This document shows, in pieces, positions 40,005 to 47,652 of a stretch of 55,252 nt of DNA (position 1 is the first letter of the stretch; each line of letters opens with the position of its first letter). The notes below the pieces were generated by a model, which saw only the letters and a program-made list of their open reading frames with translations, was not told where the DNA came from and did not search any database. The stretch covers positions 1-55,252 of the forward strand of contig CAZVFH010000003.1 of NCBI GenBank assembly GCA_964626415.1. Direction: 5' to 3'. Made by a program: the position numbers and the translations under genes. The DNA comes from CAZVFH01 sp964626415 (GTDB taxonomy: Bacteria; Patescibacteriota; UBA1384; XYA2-FULL-43-10; CAINNR01).

Positions 40005-42050
40005 ATGAAATTGATGGGAAAAAGAATAGTAGTTATTTTTTGTTTAGTTTTTTTATCACTTTTTTTTTGTTTTGACAAAAAAACAACAGTGGCCGATAAT
40101 GGTACAACCCATTCTTGGCAATTCTCCTCTGCCTCTGATTTTACAATTTCTGACAGCTCAAAACTAAAATTTTCAAATAATTCTGTCAAAATAATACCGA
40201 CCGGTGCGGTATCGGACGGATATCAAGCACTCTATGACAGCGAATGGGGAGAAACAGCGTCAATTTGGGCCAATGCCGTTACTACTGATAGCAACGGTAA
40301 TATTTATTTTGCTGGTAATGTCAATCAGGATGCTGTAACTAATCCCTACGATTATTATGCATTCATTGAAAAAATGGACTCTGATTTCAATGTTCTTTGG
40401 AATAAAAAATATTTTCTTGCACCCGGATATAGTACTGCCCTTAAGGGCGGTTTCAATGATATCGAACTTTCCCAAGACGGATATTTATACGGTCTGACAG
40501 TTGGCACAACAGTTGTTGCCGGCGTTGCAACCTCAGCGACTGCGAGTTTAGTAAAAATCAATCCTTCTAACGGCGACATTGTCTGGCAAAAAGATCGGCC
40601 CAAGCCAGTGTGGGCTGGCAAGACCCCTTGGGCGGATACATGGGATGAGGGGAGCGGCCCGAGAATTGACAGTGAAGGAAACATTTATATTAGCTACAGT
40701 GTTGGTTGTGGCCGGAATAAAAATAACGGTCAGCAAATAGTTCCCGGTCCAATCACCATTGTCAAATATGATCCTGATGGCAACGAACTTTGGTCGGTGG
40801 TGGATGATTTAATCGAAGGTCGGACATTGTGCTTTACTTTTCCGACATATGAGGATTCGTGGGAGATGGTAGTTGACAGCGAAAATAGCGTTTATGTTGA
40901 TTCATCCTATTGGATCACGAGTGCGATCAACAATATGGGTTATGCCACCACTAAATATAACAAAGATGGCAATTTTCAGTGGCGGGACATCAAGGACTAC
41001 ACTGGTGACTGGGATTCACCCAGATCTCTTTCCATTGATAATGACGATTACATCTATGTTAATGGCAATCCCCCAATAAGCCAAGGGCTGTCGTGTAATT
41101 TAAGAAAACTGGGCAAAGATGGCAGTGTTTTAATTGAAGGACAGAACTTAAATCCCACCGGAACGGCAGCCGATTTTTCTTATTGTTGGGGTGCGGTAGT
41201 GGACAAATTTGACCGTTGGGTTTCGGTTGGAAACAATGTTGGCAAATTATCTATGGCATATTACAGAAAATCCGGGGAATCGACTATGGTTTTAGAATCG
41301 TTAATTAATTACGATTTGACAATGATGACCGGTACACAAGGATTACATAAGACAAGTATAGATAAATTCGGCAATGTTTATTCCGTAATGCCACGATTTA
41401 TTAACGGGAGTAGCCGCGAACAAACAGCAATTCTCAAATCCAAAAACACCTACCCCAACACTATGCCAGCTACCGGAACGCCGGTAACTTTAATCAATAA
41501 CACCGGTTTTGCTTATGAGACCCTGACGGCCTTTTCCATAGCCTACGGTGAAGCTGACCAAAATGACGCCGGCTTTCAGATTTCAAACAACGGAACCGAT
41601 TGGTATTGGTGGAATGGATCGGCTTGGGTTGAAACTACTGGTAATGATTATAACAACGCCTCAACCATCAACTCAAATATCTCCTCATTTTCAACCCAAG
41701 TCGGTAGCGGAACTTTTTACTTTAAGGCATTTATGCTGACCGATGGGACAAAACAGGTTGATTTAGCATCAGTAACATTAACTGCAGCATCAGCTACTAC
41801 TGCACCTGTAACTACTGTTTTATCAATCAAAAAAAAGACATCATATCTTTCGCCTCTAGCTATCATAGAGGAGTCAAAAATCGATACCGGAGCCATTGAA
41901 AACACTCCAATTAAAACAAAAACTTCCGAAAAATCTAATAACTTTGGTAAAAACCTACTGGTCTATTCTGGTGTAATTCTCGGTCTGGGGGCTCTTTTTG
42001 TTGGAGGGAGATGGCTATTTTTGCTCATCAAGAAGCGAAGAAGTAACTAA
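40005..42050 (+). CDS. 681-aa surface protein with SBBP-like beta-propeller
   Basis: After a signal peptide (residues 6-22) the protein has strands of the SBBP type beta-propeller: VTTDSNGNIYFAGNVN, ELSQDGYLYGLTVGT, PRIDSEGNIYISYSVG, MVVDSENSVYVDSSYW, LSIDNDDYIYVNG and VVDKFDRWVSVG. Near residues 510-595 is the ISNNGTDWYWWNGSAW and QVGSGTFYFKAFMLTDG domain also found in the broken gene at 36410. The C-terminus GKNLLVYSGVILGLGALFVG and GRWLFLLIKKRR is the shared anchor. The longer frame from 39921 overlaps the previous gene and is not used. ATG 40014 is an alternative start. Confidence 0.82.
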   Translation: MKLMGKRIVVIFCLVFLSLFFCFDKKTTVADNGTTHSWQFSSASDFTISDSSKLKFSNNSVKIIPTGAVSDGYQALYDSEWGETASIWANAVTTDSNGNIYFAGNVNQDAVTNPYDYYAFIEKMDSDFNVLWNKKYFLAPGYSTALKGGFNDIELSQDGYLYGLTVGTTVVAGVATSATASLVKINPSNGDIVWQKDRPKPVWAGKTPWADTWDEGSGPRIDSEGNIYISYSVGCGRNKNNGQQIVPGPITIVKYDPDGNELWSVVDDLIEGRTLCFTFPTYEDSWEMVVDSENSVYVDSSYWITSAINNMGYATTKYNKDGNFQWRDIKDYTGDWDSPRSLSIDNDDYIYVNGNPPISQGLSCNLRKLGKDGSVLIEGQNLNPTGTAADFSYCWGAVVDKFDRWVSVGNNVGKLSMAYYRKSGESTMVLESLINYDLTMMTGTQGLHKTSIDKFGNVYSVMPRFINGSSREQTAILKSKNTYPNTMPATGTPVTLINNTGFAYETLTAFSIAYGEADQNDAGFQISNNGTDWYWWNGSAWVETTGNDYNNASTINSNISSFSTQVGSGTFYFKAFMLTDGTKQVDLASVTLTAASATTAPVTTVLSIKKKTSYLSPLAIIEESKIDTGAIENTPIKTKTSEKSNNFGKNLLVYSGVILGLGALFVGGRWLFLLIKKRRSN

Positions 42051-42073
42051 AAAAAATTAATAATCAAGACATT

Positions 42074-43486
42074 TTATAATTTCTCGACAAAAATTGGTGT
42101 GTCGGAAAGTTTAATACTGCCGGCGTCCATTTCTTGATTATCGCCGTAAATATCGCTGATTTTTACTTTTCCGGAGATTTCGGTCGGCAACTCCGCGTTT
42201 CCCCAAAGGATGTAAATCGCCTTGTTCCCGTTTATAAATTTATACTGGCCGATCTCTGAAGTCGTGCCACTGTTATCATCTTTTCCTTCGGTAAATTTTT
42301 CCTGAATGGTCTCTATCTTATCAAAAGAGTTAATTTTACTGACTAAATTCAAATAAACTTTATGAGTTGAATTGTTCGAGAGATCCATTTTTGTCTTTGG
42401 CTCCTTCTTATCTTTTTCACCTTCTTCCGGTGGCTTAAAGGCGTCGGGATCATCCCAAGTTGTCCAATTTTCAATGTAGAACAGTTTATCAGCGCCTTGG
42501 GCTAAGGCGAAAACAGATGATTTGGCCAGTATTTTGTCGAATTTTTCAATATCCTTCGGCTTATTCATTAGCTCCCCGAACTGAACCTCCGTCACCCAGA
42601 CCGGTTTGTTCTTGATCCCGAATTTCTCCAAATATTTCTTAAACTTCATAACATACATATCTTCTCTTTTCTCATCGGTATTGATGGTATGGATATTAGC
42701 GATGTCAAAGTAATCACCTCCATCGCCGGCAAATATTGGATTCCAAAAATCCTGAAAATTCTGTTGCATTCCCGCCATGCCGGCATGGGCAACCTTTGCC
42801 TCCGGATCAGCTTTTTTAATCGCTCCGTGCGATGCTTTTAATATCTCTAAATACTCCGCTGACGTTCCGACAAAGAATTTTAACTCTTCGCCGGCTCCGC
42901 CGATGCCACCGCCCTGCATCTCCGGTTCATTCATTATCTCCCAATATTTTATCGGGGTCTTGAGACCGGGAGCGTCATTTGCTCCGTCGCCATCATATCT
43001 TTCGACGACTTTCTCGACAAAGTCGGCATAGGATTTCATATCGCATGGCGCGCCGATTTTCAGATCTTCATTTCCGGTTTTTAAATGCCCGGTCGCTTTA
43101 TATTTATCTCCCTCACGACAAGTGTTTTGATCCCAATTGGCATACGGCCAGATCATGGCAATATGATAAACATCTTCCGAAAAATAGTCATTTTTGCCTT
43201 GAAGCCCCTTATCGATAGATGTCCAGTCATATTTTCCCTTTTTCCCCTCTATTTCATTCCAAATGATCGGGTATCCGCGCATCCAATAGGCGCCTTTCTC
43301 GCCAGCGACTTTCGAAAGATGGGTGGCTTCTTTTTCGGTATTTAATTTGAGCACTTGAGATTCCGTTCCAGGCCAAGTTATAGTTTTTTTGACAAGGTAA
43401 TTATTGTAAACAAAATACCCTCCAGCGGCAAAACCTAAAAGAATCAGTACCGCCGCAATGATGATTATTGCTTTTTTCTTTATCAT
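42074..43486 (-). CDS. membrane-anchored glycoside hydrolase, clan GH-A type
   Basis: The 470-aa protein has an N-terminal membrane anchor (residues 6-27) and an exported TIM-barrel domain. YWEIMNEPEMQ near residue 186 carries the acid/base Glu of clan A, and KPVWVTEVQFGE near residue 299 carries the likely nucleophile Glu. WMRGYPIIWNEIEG and KYDWTSID at the start of the barrel recall GH39/GH5-like enzymes. It should cut beta-linked polysaccharide outside the cell; the substrate cannot be told. GGAGGG precedes the ATG. It converges with the surface-protein gene and follows the GT-C-like gene on the same strand. Confidence 0.82.
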   Translation of the reverse strand: MIKKKAIIIIAAVLILLGFAAGGYFVYNNYLVKKTITWPGTESQVLKLNTEKEATHLSKVAGEKGAYWMRGYPIIWNEIEGKKGKYDWTSIDKGLQGKNDYFSEDVYHIAMIWPYANWDQNTCREGDKYKATGHLKTGNEDLKIGAPCDMKSYADFVEKVVERYDGDGANDAPGLKTPIKYWEIMNEPEMQGGGIGGAGEELKFFVGTSAEYLEILKASHGAIKKADPEAKVAHAGMAGMQQNFQDFWNPIFAGDGGDYFDIANIHTINTDEKREDMYVMKFKKYLEKFGIKNKPVWVTEVQFGELMNKPKDIEKFDKILAKSSVFALAQGADKLFYIENWTTWDDPDAFKPPEEGEKDKKEPKTKMDLSNNSTHKVYLNLVSKINSFDKIETIQEKFTEGKDDNSGTTSEIGQYKFINGNKAIYILWGNAELPTEISGKVKISDIYGDNQEMDAGSIKLSDTPIFVEKL

Positions 43487-43557
43487 TTCCCTCCAATTTT
43501 ATTTTTTACGATTATATCTGCTGTTCCCTAATTTTTTCCCTTTGGAAATGATGGCTT

Positions 43558-45072
43558 CTATTTTGGCCTTCCTTCGCGAGGATATTTAAGAAGTTCGGGA
43601 AAAGCTTCGGCCAAGACAAAGAAATCGTCCTGATAAACAATCGGCGCTCCGGGCGGAATTACAACTTCAGGGAAAGATGGGCCGCCAGGGCCAAATGGTC
43701 CGAAACCCTTTTGCCCGGAATTTTGCCTTAAATAATAAATATGATCGTACTCTTTGAAAGTGTCTTCGGTTATCGCTGGTTTTTGAGTGACATCGGTCTC
43801 TAAAACCCAAGCTGACCACCATTCCAGCCCGTGCCGGGTGACAATTAGCGTCCTCTCCGGATCGTCAATTAGAGTTTTTATCTTTACAAGACGATCGTAG
43901 GCCTCAACGCTAATTGACGGGGTACTTCTGACTTTTATCATCATCGGCGCTGGACCGACCATTACTAGCAGCGCCAAAACGGCTAACAGAGTTCTCAGCC
44001 ACTTTCGATAAATATATTTTAAAAGAAAAATAAAAACAACGCTGGCGGGAATATAGGCCATTAAATAAAAACGGTTTGCCCACTCCGATCCCAGGAAGGG
44101 GGAGGTCAAGAAAAATGTGACGGCCAGAGAAGTCGAGAACAATATCTTTTCCTCGAGGGGGATCTCTCTTCTTTTGGTCCAGAGAAGAGCTAGGCCGATA
44201 ATTGCTATTGGGTTGTCTATGAAGGCATTGAAAAAATCCGGAGAAAAAATTGGAATTTTGCCCTTGAGCATTCCGGCGATTATCGGCTCCTTGAACAATT
44301 CAAGCGGTAAGAGTAGGACGCCGACCAGCCGCTCAAATCTGGCATGATCAAAGAAAAATAAAGAGAGAAAAATAGAAGCGATAGCGAGAAACATCAGAGC
44401 CGCCATTTTTAATAAATCAATTCTTTTTTCCCGCTTAAAAATAAAGGAAAAGAAAAGGAAACAAAGCGAAAAAGCCAGAGCAAACCCTAGGCAGCCCAGA
44501 TGAGTCAAGCCGGTCAGCAGAAAAAAGACGCCAACCAAAATATAATTGAGTGCTCGCCCCTCTTTTGCCGCTTTGTAAAGAAAGTAAATCAAAAAAGCCG
44601 ATAGCATCAAGCCAATTGAATTTTTCTGAAAATCGGCCATCATAATAAAGGCCGGAATTGAAAGAGTTGTCAGGGCCGAAATCAGAAGCGGAATCCATTT
44701 TTGACCTTCCCTGCCGATTATCGCTCTCGTCAGAAGGAAAAAGGGGATGGCAATTAAAGGATAAAGAGTGGCGTCGATAATTTTTGAGGAAAACATAATA
44801 CAGGATTTTAAATTACAGAGTCCAAGTAAGGCAAGAATTTTCGCCAAAAAGGCCTCGAGATAAAAAACCAGCGGCAAGTCGGAAAAAGCGAGGCGACCGT
44901 TTTCAAGTAGTGAACGGACTTGGACGGGATAATAAACCCCGTTGACGCCCGGCATCAGCGGGGTTTTGAAATCAATATAGAGTCGAAGCGCTACAGCGAG
45001 GAGAATTATCAATCCGAGAACTGTGTACGCCCAGCTTGTTTTCTCGCTTTGATTGTCTATTTGATAGTCCAT
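43558..45072 (-). CDS. polytopic membrane protein, GT-C-fold glycosyltransferase-like
   Basis: The 504-aa protein has about 11 membrane segments and a C-terminal soluble region (from about residue 390, with IVTRHGLEWWSAWVLET). An early extracytoplasmic loop after the first segment (DFKTPLMPGVNGVYYPVQVR) is where GT-C enzymes keep their acidic motif. This topology fits lipid-linked-sugar glycosyltransferases, but no family-specific signature was recognised. It is 71 bases upstream of the glycoside hydrolase on the same strand, so the two may form an operon for surface glycans. Confidence 0.65.
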   Translation of the reverse strand: MDYQIDNQSEKTSWAYTVLGLIILLAVALRLYIDFKTPLMPGVNGVYYPVQVRSLLENGRLAFSDLPLVFYLEAFLAKILALLGLCNLKSCIMFSSKIIDATLYPLIAIPFFLLTRAIIGREGQKWIPLLISALTTLSIPAFIMMADFQKNSIGLMLSAFLIYFLYKAAKEGRALNYILVGVFFLLTGLTHLGCLGFALAFSLCFLFFSFIFKREKRIDLLKMAALMFLAIASIFLSLFFFDHARFERLVGVLLLPLELFKEPIIAGMLKGKIPIFSPDFFNAFIDNPIAIIGLALLWTKRREIPLEEKILFSTSLAVTFFLTSPFLGSEWANRFYLMAYIPASVVFIFLLKYIYRKWLRTLLAVLALLVMVGPAPMMIKVRSTPSISVEAYDRLVKIKTLIDDPERTLIVTRHGLEWWSAWVLETDVTQKPAITEDTFKEYDHIYYLRQNSGQKGFGPFGPGGPSFPEVVIPPGAPIVYQDDFFVLAEAFPELLKYPREGRPK

Positions 45073-45149
45073 TTTATATTTTTATTTTAAATTGTTTCAT
45101 CGCCACATATTTCGCAAAATTTCAAGCATGATTTGTTCCTTGTTAAAGT

Positions 45150-45620
45150 TTAATATTTTCGAAATTCTCGACGCTTTTTGGCTAAATTTTCACTGAAACC
45201 GCCTTTTTCAATAAAGATTTTTTCCAGCGATCGACGTTGCTGGTCGAGCAAATAATTTGTTCTGGTGGTTAGGTCAATCATATAGTTTAGAAAAGAAGGC
45301 AAAGACGGTGAAGAAGGCAAAGAGGAGAAAGGAGAGCGAACAATTTTAATGTTCCAGTCACCTGCTAAATCTTTGTAATCCTCAAGCAACTCCTCGCCGG
45401 AGGCGCGGCTAAAACTAATAAATTCAATGTAATCTTTTAGTCCGATTCTGGCCGCGCCTTCGGCAAGATTTTGTTTCATTGAACGAGCCGACGAATTCAT
45501 ATGGTCTTTGAGTCGGCTGTCTTTTATTGGGTGCAAATACTTGGCAGTAAATTCTTTGGTTAGTTGATAAATCTCTTTTGACTGAATGTAGGTAATTGTT
45601 TTTTTGTAATCTGTTTTCAT
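45150..45620 (-). CDS. four-helix-bundle protein, S23-like family, second copy
   Basis: The 156-aa product shows EIYQLTKEFTAKYLHP, MNSSARSMKQNLAEGAARIG, YIEFISFSRASGEELLEDY and a last helix with YLLDQQRRSLEKIF, matching the same family as the protein at 23422. The loop near residues 94-110 is Ser/Pro/Leu low complexity (SSLPSSPSLPS) encoded by a purine/pyrimidine-asymmetric repeat. Function unknown. Confidence 0.8.
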   Translation of the reverse strand: MKTDYKKTITYIQSKEIYQLTKEFTAKYLHPIKDSRLKDHMNSSARSMKQNLAEGAARIGLKDYIEFISFSRASGEELLEDYKDLAGDWNIKIVRSPFSSLPSSPSLPSFLNYMIDLTTRTNYLLDQQRRSLEKIFIEKGGFSENLAKKRREFRKY

Positions 45621-45694
45621 TTACTCCCCTTGTTCCTTTTTATTCCTCTTTACCCTCTTTTTCATCTTAACCTTTTTAATCATCTTTTTCTATC

Positions 45695-45785
45695 TGGCGG
45701 AGAGGAAGGGATTCGAACCCTTGAGAACCTTGCGGCTCTACACGCTTTCCAAGCGTGCGCACTAGACCAACTATGCGACCTCTCC
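45695..45785 (-). tRNA. tRNA-Ser (anticodon GGA)
   Basis: On the minus strand the acceptor GGAGAGG pairs with CCTCTCC. The anticodon arm is CACGC-TTGGAAA-GCGTG with anticodon GGA (reads UCC/UCU). A long variable arm marks a class II tRNA, and the T arm contains GGTTCGAATCC. The 3' end CCA is encoded. Confidence 0.96.
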
Positions 45786-45872
45786 GAATTTTTTACTCGA
45801 AACTTCCTTTATCCTAGCAAATTTGATAGAATATTTCTAGATGATTAATTTTTTAAGTGTTGTGGAGGTTTT

Positions 45873-46430
45873 ATGGAGACGGAAAAAAATTTACTTCGGG
45901 CAATTGCTGGCGAAAGTATGGCGCGAAATAAATACACCTACTTTGCTTCGGCAGCAAAAAAAGACGGTTTTGAGCAGATTGCGGCGATTTTTGAAGAGAC
46001 CGCCGACAATGAAAAAGAGCATGCAAAGCGCCTGATGAAATTGCTAAAAGGTGGCGAAAAGTCAACACTTACTGATTACGATTTTCCAAAAGTCGAGTCA
46101 ACTGTCGTAAATTTAGAACATGCTGCTACCGGCGAAAATTGGGAACATACAAAAATGTATCCGGGATTTGAAAAAATTGCCCGCGAAGAGGGCGAGGATG
46201 CAATCGCCGCGGTTTTTAAAGAAATTGCTGAAGTTGAAAAACAGCACGAAAAAAGATATTTAAAACTAAAAGCTAACATCGAGAATAGCGAAGTATTTAA
46301 AAAAGGGGAAGTAGTTTCATGGAAGTGTCGAAATTGCGGCTATATTCATAAAGGAGCGGAAGCGCCGGAAAAATGTCCGGCCTGCGACCATCCACAAGCA
46401 TTTTATGAACTTTTAGCGGAAAATTATTAA
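45873..46430 (+). CDS. rbr: rubrerythrin
   Basis: The 185-aa protein is a peroxide-scavenging diiron protein. The four-helix domain has the ligand motifs GESMARNKY, ETADNEKEHAKR and EIAEVEKQHEKR. The C-terminal rubredoxin-like domain has CRNCGYIHKG and CPACDHPQAFY for one iron. All ligands appear intact and length is typical. GGAGG precedes the ATG. It suggests an anaerobic or microaerobic cell. The next gene begins nine bases later. Confidence 0.95.
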   Translation: METEKNLLRAIAGESMARNKYTYFASAAKKDGFEQIAAIFEETADNEKEHAKRLMKLLKGGEKSTLTDYDFPKVESTVVNLEHAATGENWEHTKMYPGFEKIAREEGEDAIAAVFKEIAEVEKQHEKRYLKLKANIENSEVFKKGEVVSWKCRNCGYIHKGAEAPEKCPACDHPQAFYELLAENY

Positions 46431-46439
46431 TATCCAAAT

Positions 46440-46847
46440 ATGTTGTCAGAATTTGAAAATCCAATTGGGGTTGAAATTTCTCCGGAAGATGAGAAGTTTA
46501 TTAGAGAACTTGCCGGAAGAATGTCGGCGGATATTGATTTGGAGTTGGAAAAATCCAAAAAAATTCATGCGGCCGATATACAAGCGTCTTTTAATTCTGG
46601 CAATGTCGTCGGTGGCGACATCCAGCTTCACAATGATAATGTTATTGTAAGACAGGAGGATTTAAGGAATACTTTTAAGCAAATCGCCGAAAATGAAATC
46701 CCTCTGGATCAAGGTGATCTGGCGATGATGGAAACTTATTTAGAGGTGCTCGCCAAGCGCAAGCCGGAATATGGAAGCGAATCGCAAAGAGTCACTCAAC
46801 TGCTAAAAAGTATTAAAACTTCCACTTCAATCGACGAGAGTCAATAA
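46440..46847 (+). CDS. hypothetical protein, 135 aa
   Basis: I do not recognise this acidic, mostly helical protein (FIRELAGRMSADIDLELEKS, ADIQASFNSGNVVGGD, YLEVLAKRKPEYG). No signal, membrane segment or cysteine is seen. TAATAT lies exactly six bases before ATG 46440, as for polA, so besides read-through from rubrerythrin it may have its own leaderless start. A clear terminator follows. Confidence 0.65.
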   Translation: MLSEFENPIGVEISPEDEKFIRELAGRMSADIDLELEKSKKIHAADIQASFNSGNVVGGDIQLHNDNVIVRQEDLRNTFKQIAENEIPLDQGDLAMMETYLEVLAKRKPEYGSESQRVTQLLKSIKTSTSIDESQ

Positions 46848-46860
46848 AATATTCAATAAA

Positions 46861-46887
46861 AAAACCGCCCCGATGGGGCGTTTTTGG
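46861..46887 (+). terminator. terminator after the rubrerythrin operon
   Basis: CGCCCC pairs with GGGGCG around GAT, with flanking A- and T-tracts. Confidence 0.88.
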
Positions 46888-46897
46888 GTTTCACCTA

Positions 46898-46925
46898 TTG
46901 AATATTTTTTGTTTTTTGCTATGAT
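46898..46925 (+). promoter_or_regulatory. promoter of the 46957 gene
   Basis: TTGAAT (46898-46903) and TATGAT (46920-46925) are 16 bases apart. Confidence 0.5.
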
Positions 46926-46956
46926 TATTTTACTAATACCGCAAGGGGGAGTGCAA

Positions 46957-47403
46957 ATGTCAAGAAACAGATGTCATAAATTTAAGCCGGCAGAAATTGT
47001 TGCTTATATGGCAGCAATCGAGGTGTTGCGAGCATTAGGAGAACCTTGGAATTTCAATGTGGTTGTTGATAATGGATTTTCCGGTGATCGCTGGAGTCGG
47101 CATTTTTACTTTGGCTGCGGTGGAGATTGTTGGCTTCCTGATTGCGGCGGAGAAATGCATGTGTGCACTCGTTGTATTCAAAGAGTTTGGATTGCAACTG
47201 CTGCTGACTATTCTTCGGAGAAAACCGGTTTTTGCTGTTTCCGCTTTCGTTGGCGGGCAGGAGAAATTATTGAAACGATCAAAGTTGAAGTTCAAGGGGA
47301 AATTTGGGAACAGGAGCGGCAAGAATGGGAACGAGACACTTATGTTTATAATTTTGATACCAGTGAATTACAAATTGAAAAAAATTCCGATCCCCCTAAA
47401 TAG
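46957..47403 (+). CDS. cysteine-rich hypothetical protein, 148 aa
   Basis: The centre reads FGCGGDCWLPDCGGEMHVCT and RC, followed by FCCFRFRW: eight cysteines in about 60 residues plus several His and Asp, which suggests one or two metal sites. The flanking parts are aromatic and charged. No signal peptide remains when ATG 46957 is used. That start has a GGGGGAG ribosome-binding site; the longer frame from 46873 runs through a terminator and promoter. The family is not recognised. Confidence 0.68.
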   Translation: MSRNRCHKFKPAEIVAYMAAIEVLRALGEPWNFNVVVDNGFSGDRWSRHFYFGCGGDCWLPDCGGEMHVCTRCIQRVWIATAADYSSEKTGFCCFRFRWRAGEIIETIKVEVQGEIWEQERQEWERDTYVYNFDTSELQIEKNSDPPK

Positions 47404-47421
47404 ATTTTTGGGGGTTATTTT
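47391..47421 (+). terminator. terminator overlapping the 46957 stop codon
   Basis: CCCCC (47392-47396) and GGGGG (47410-47414) form the stem. The TAG stop lies in the loop and TTATTTTT follows. Confidence 0.75.
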
Positions 47422-47480
47422 TGACCAGAAGGCAATTTTAAGGTAGGGTGGAGGTAGAATAATTTAATCAATTAAGTTCT

Positions 47481-47603
47481 GTCATCCCCGATTTAGTCGG
47501 GGATCCACAAAAAGCAAATTTCAACTATTAGTGGATTCCCGCGACTCGACTGAGCTCGCCGATGTCCGGAGTTTACCCCGATAAGTATCGGGGTGGGAAT
47601 GAC
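47481..47603. repeat. dispersed GTCATCCCCG palindrome, copy 3 with nested insert
   Basis: It starts GTCATCCCCGATTTAGTCGG and ends GGGAATGAC like the other copies, but about 45 extra bases containing CCCCGATAAGTATCGGGG sit inside the right arm. Confidence 0.75.
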
Positions 47604-47619
47604 ATTTCGCAAACAATTA

Positions 47620-47646
47620 TTGCCAACTATTTTTTTGTGCTATATT
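47620..47646 (+). promoter_or_regulatory. dnaG promoter, likely leaderless
   Basis: TTGCCA (47620-47625) and TATATT (47641-47646) have a 15-base spacer. The -10 box ends six bases before ATG 47653 and no Shine-Dalgarno is present. Confidence 0.5.
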
Positions 47647-47652
47647 TGAGTT

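Noticed and set aside
37000..42050. A sortase-anchored island, because LPKTG occurs in the broken gene.
   Set aside because: The two intact proteins lack LPxTG and no sortase gene is in the window; the shared GLGALFVGGRWL tail is a better description.
43558..45072. Calling this gene an O-antigen ligase or a PMT mannosyltransferase.
   Set aside because: The topology is compatible but no family-specific motif was visible, so only a GT-C-like label is given.
45630..45848. A 72-aa open frame with EEGIRTLENLAALHAF.
   Set aside because: It is the antisense translation of the tRNA-Ser gene plus flanking pyrimidine tracts.
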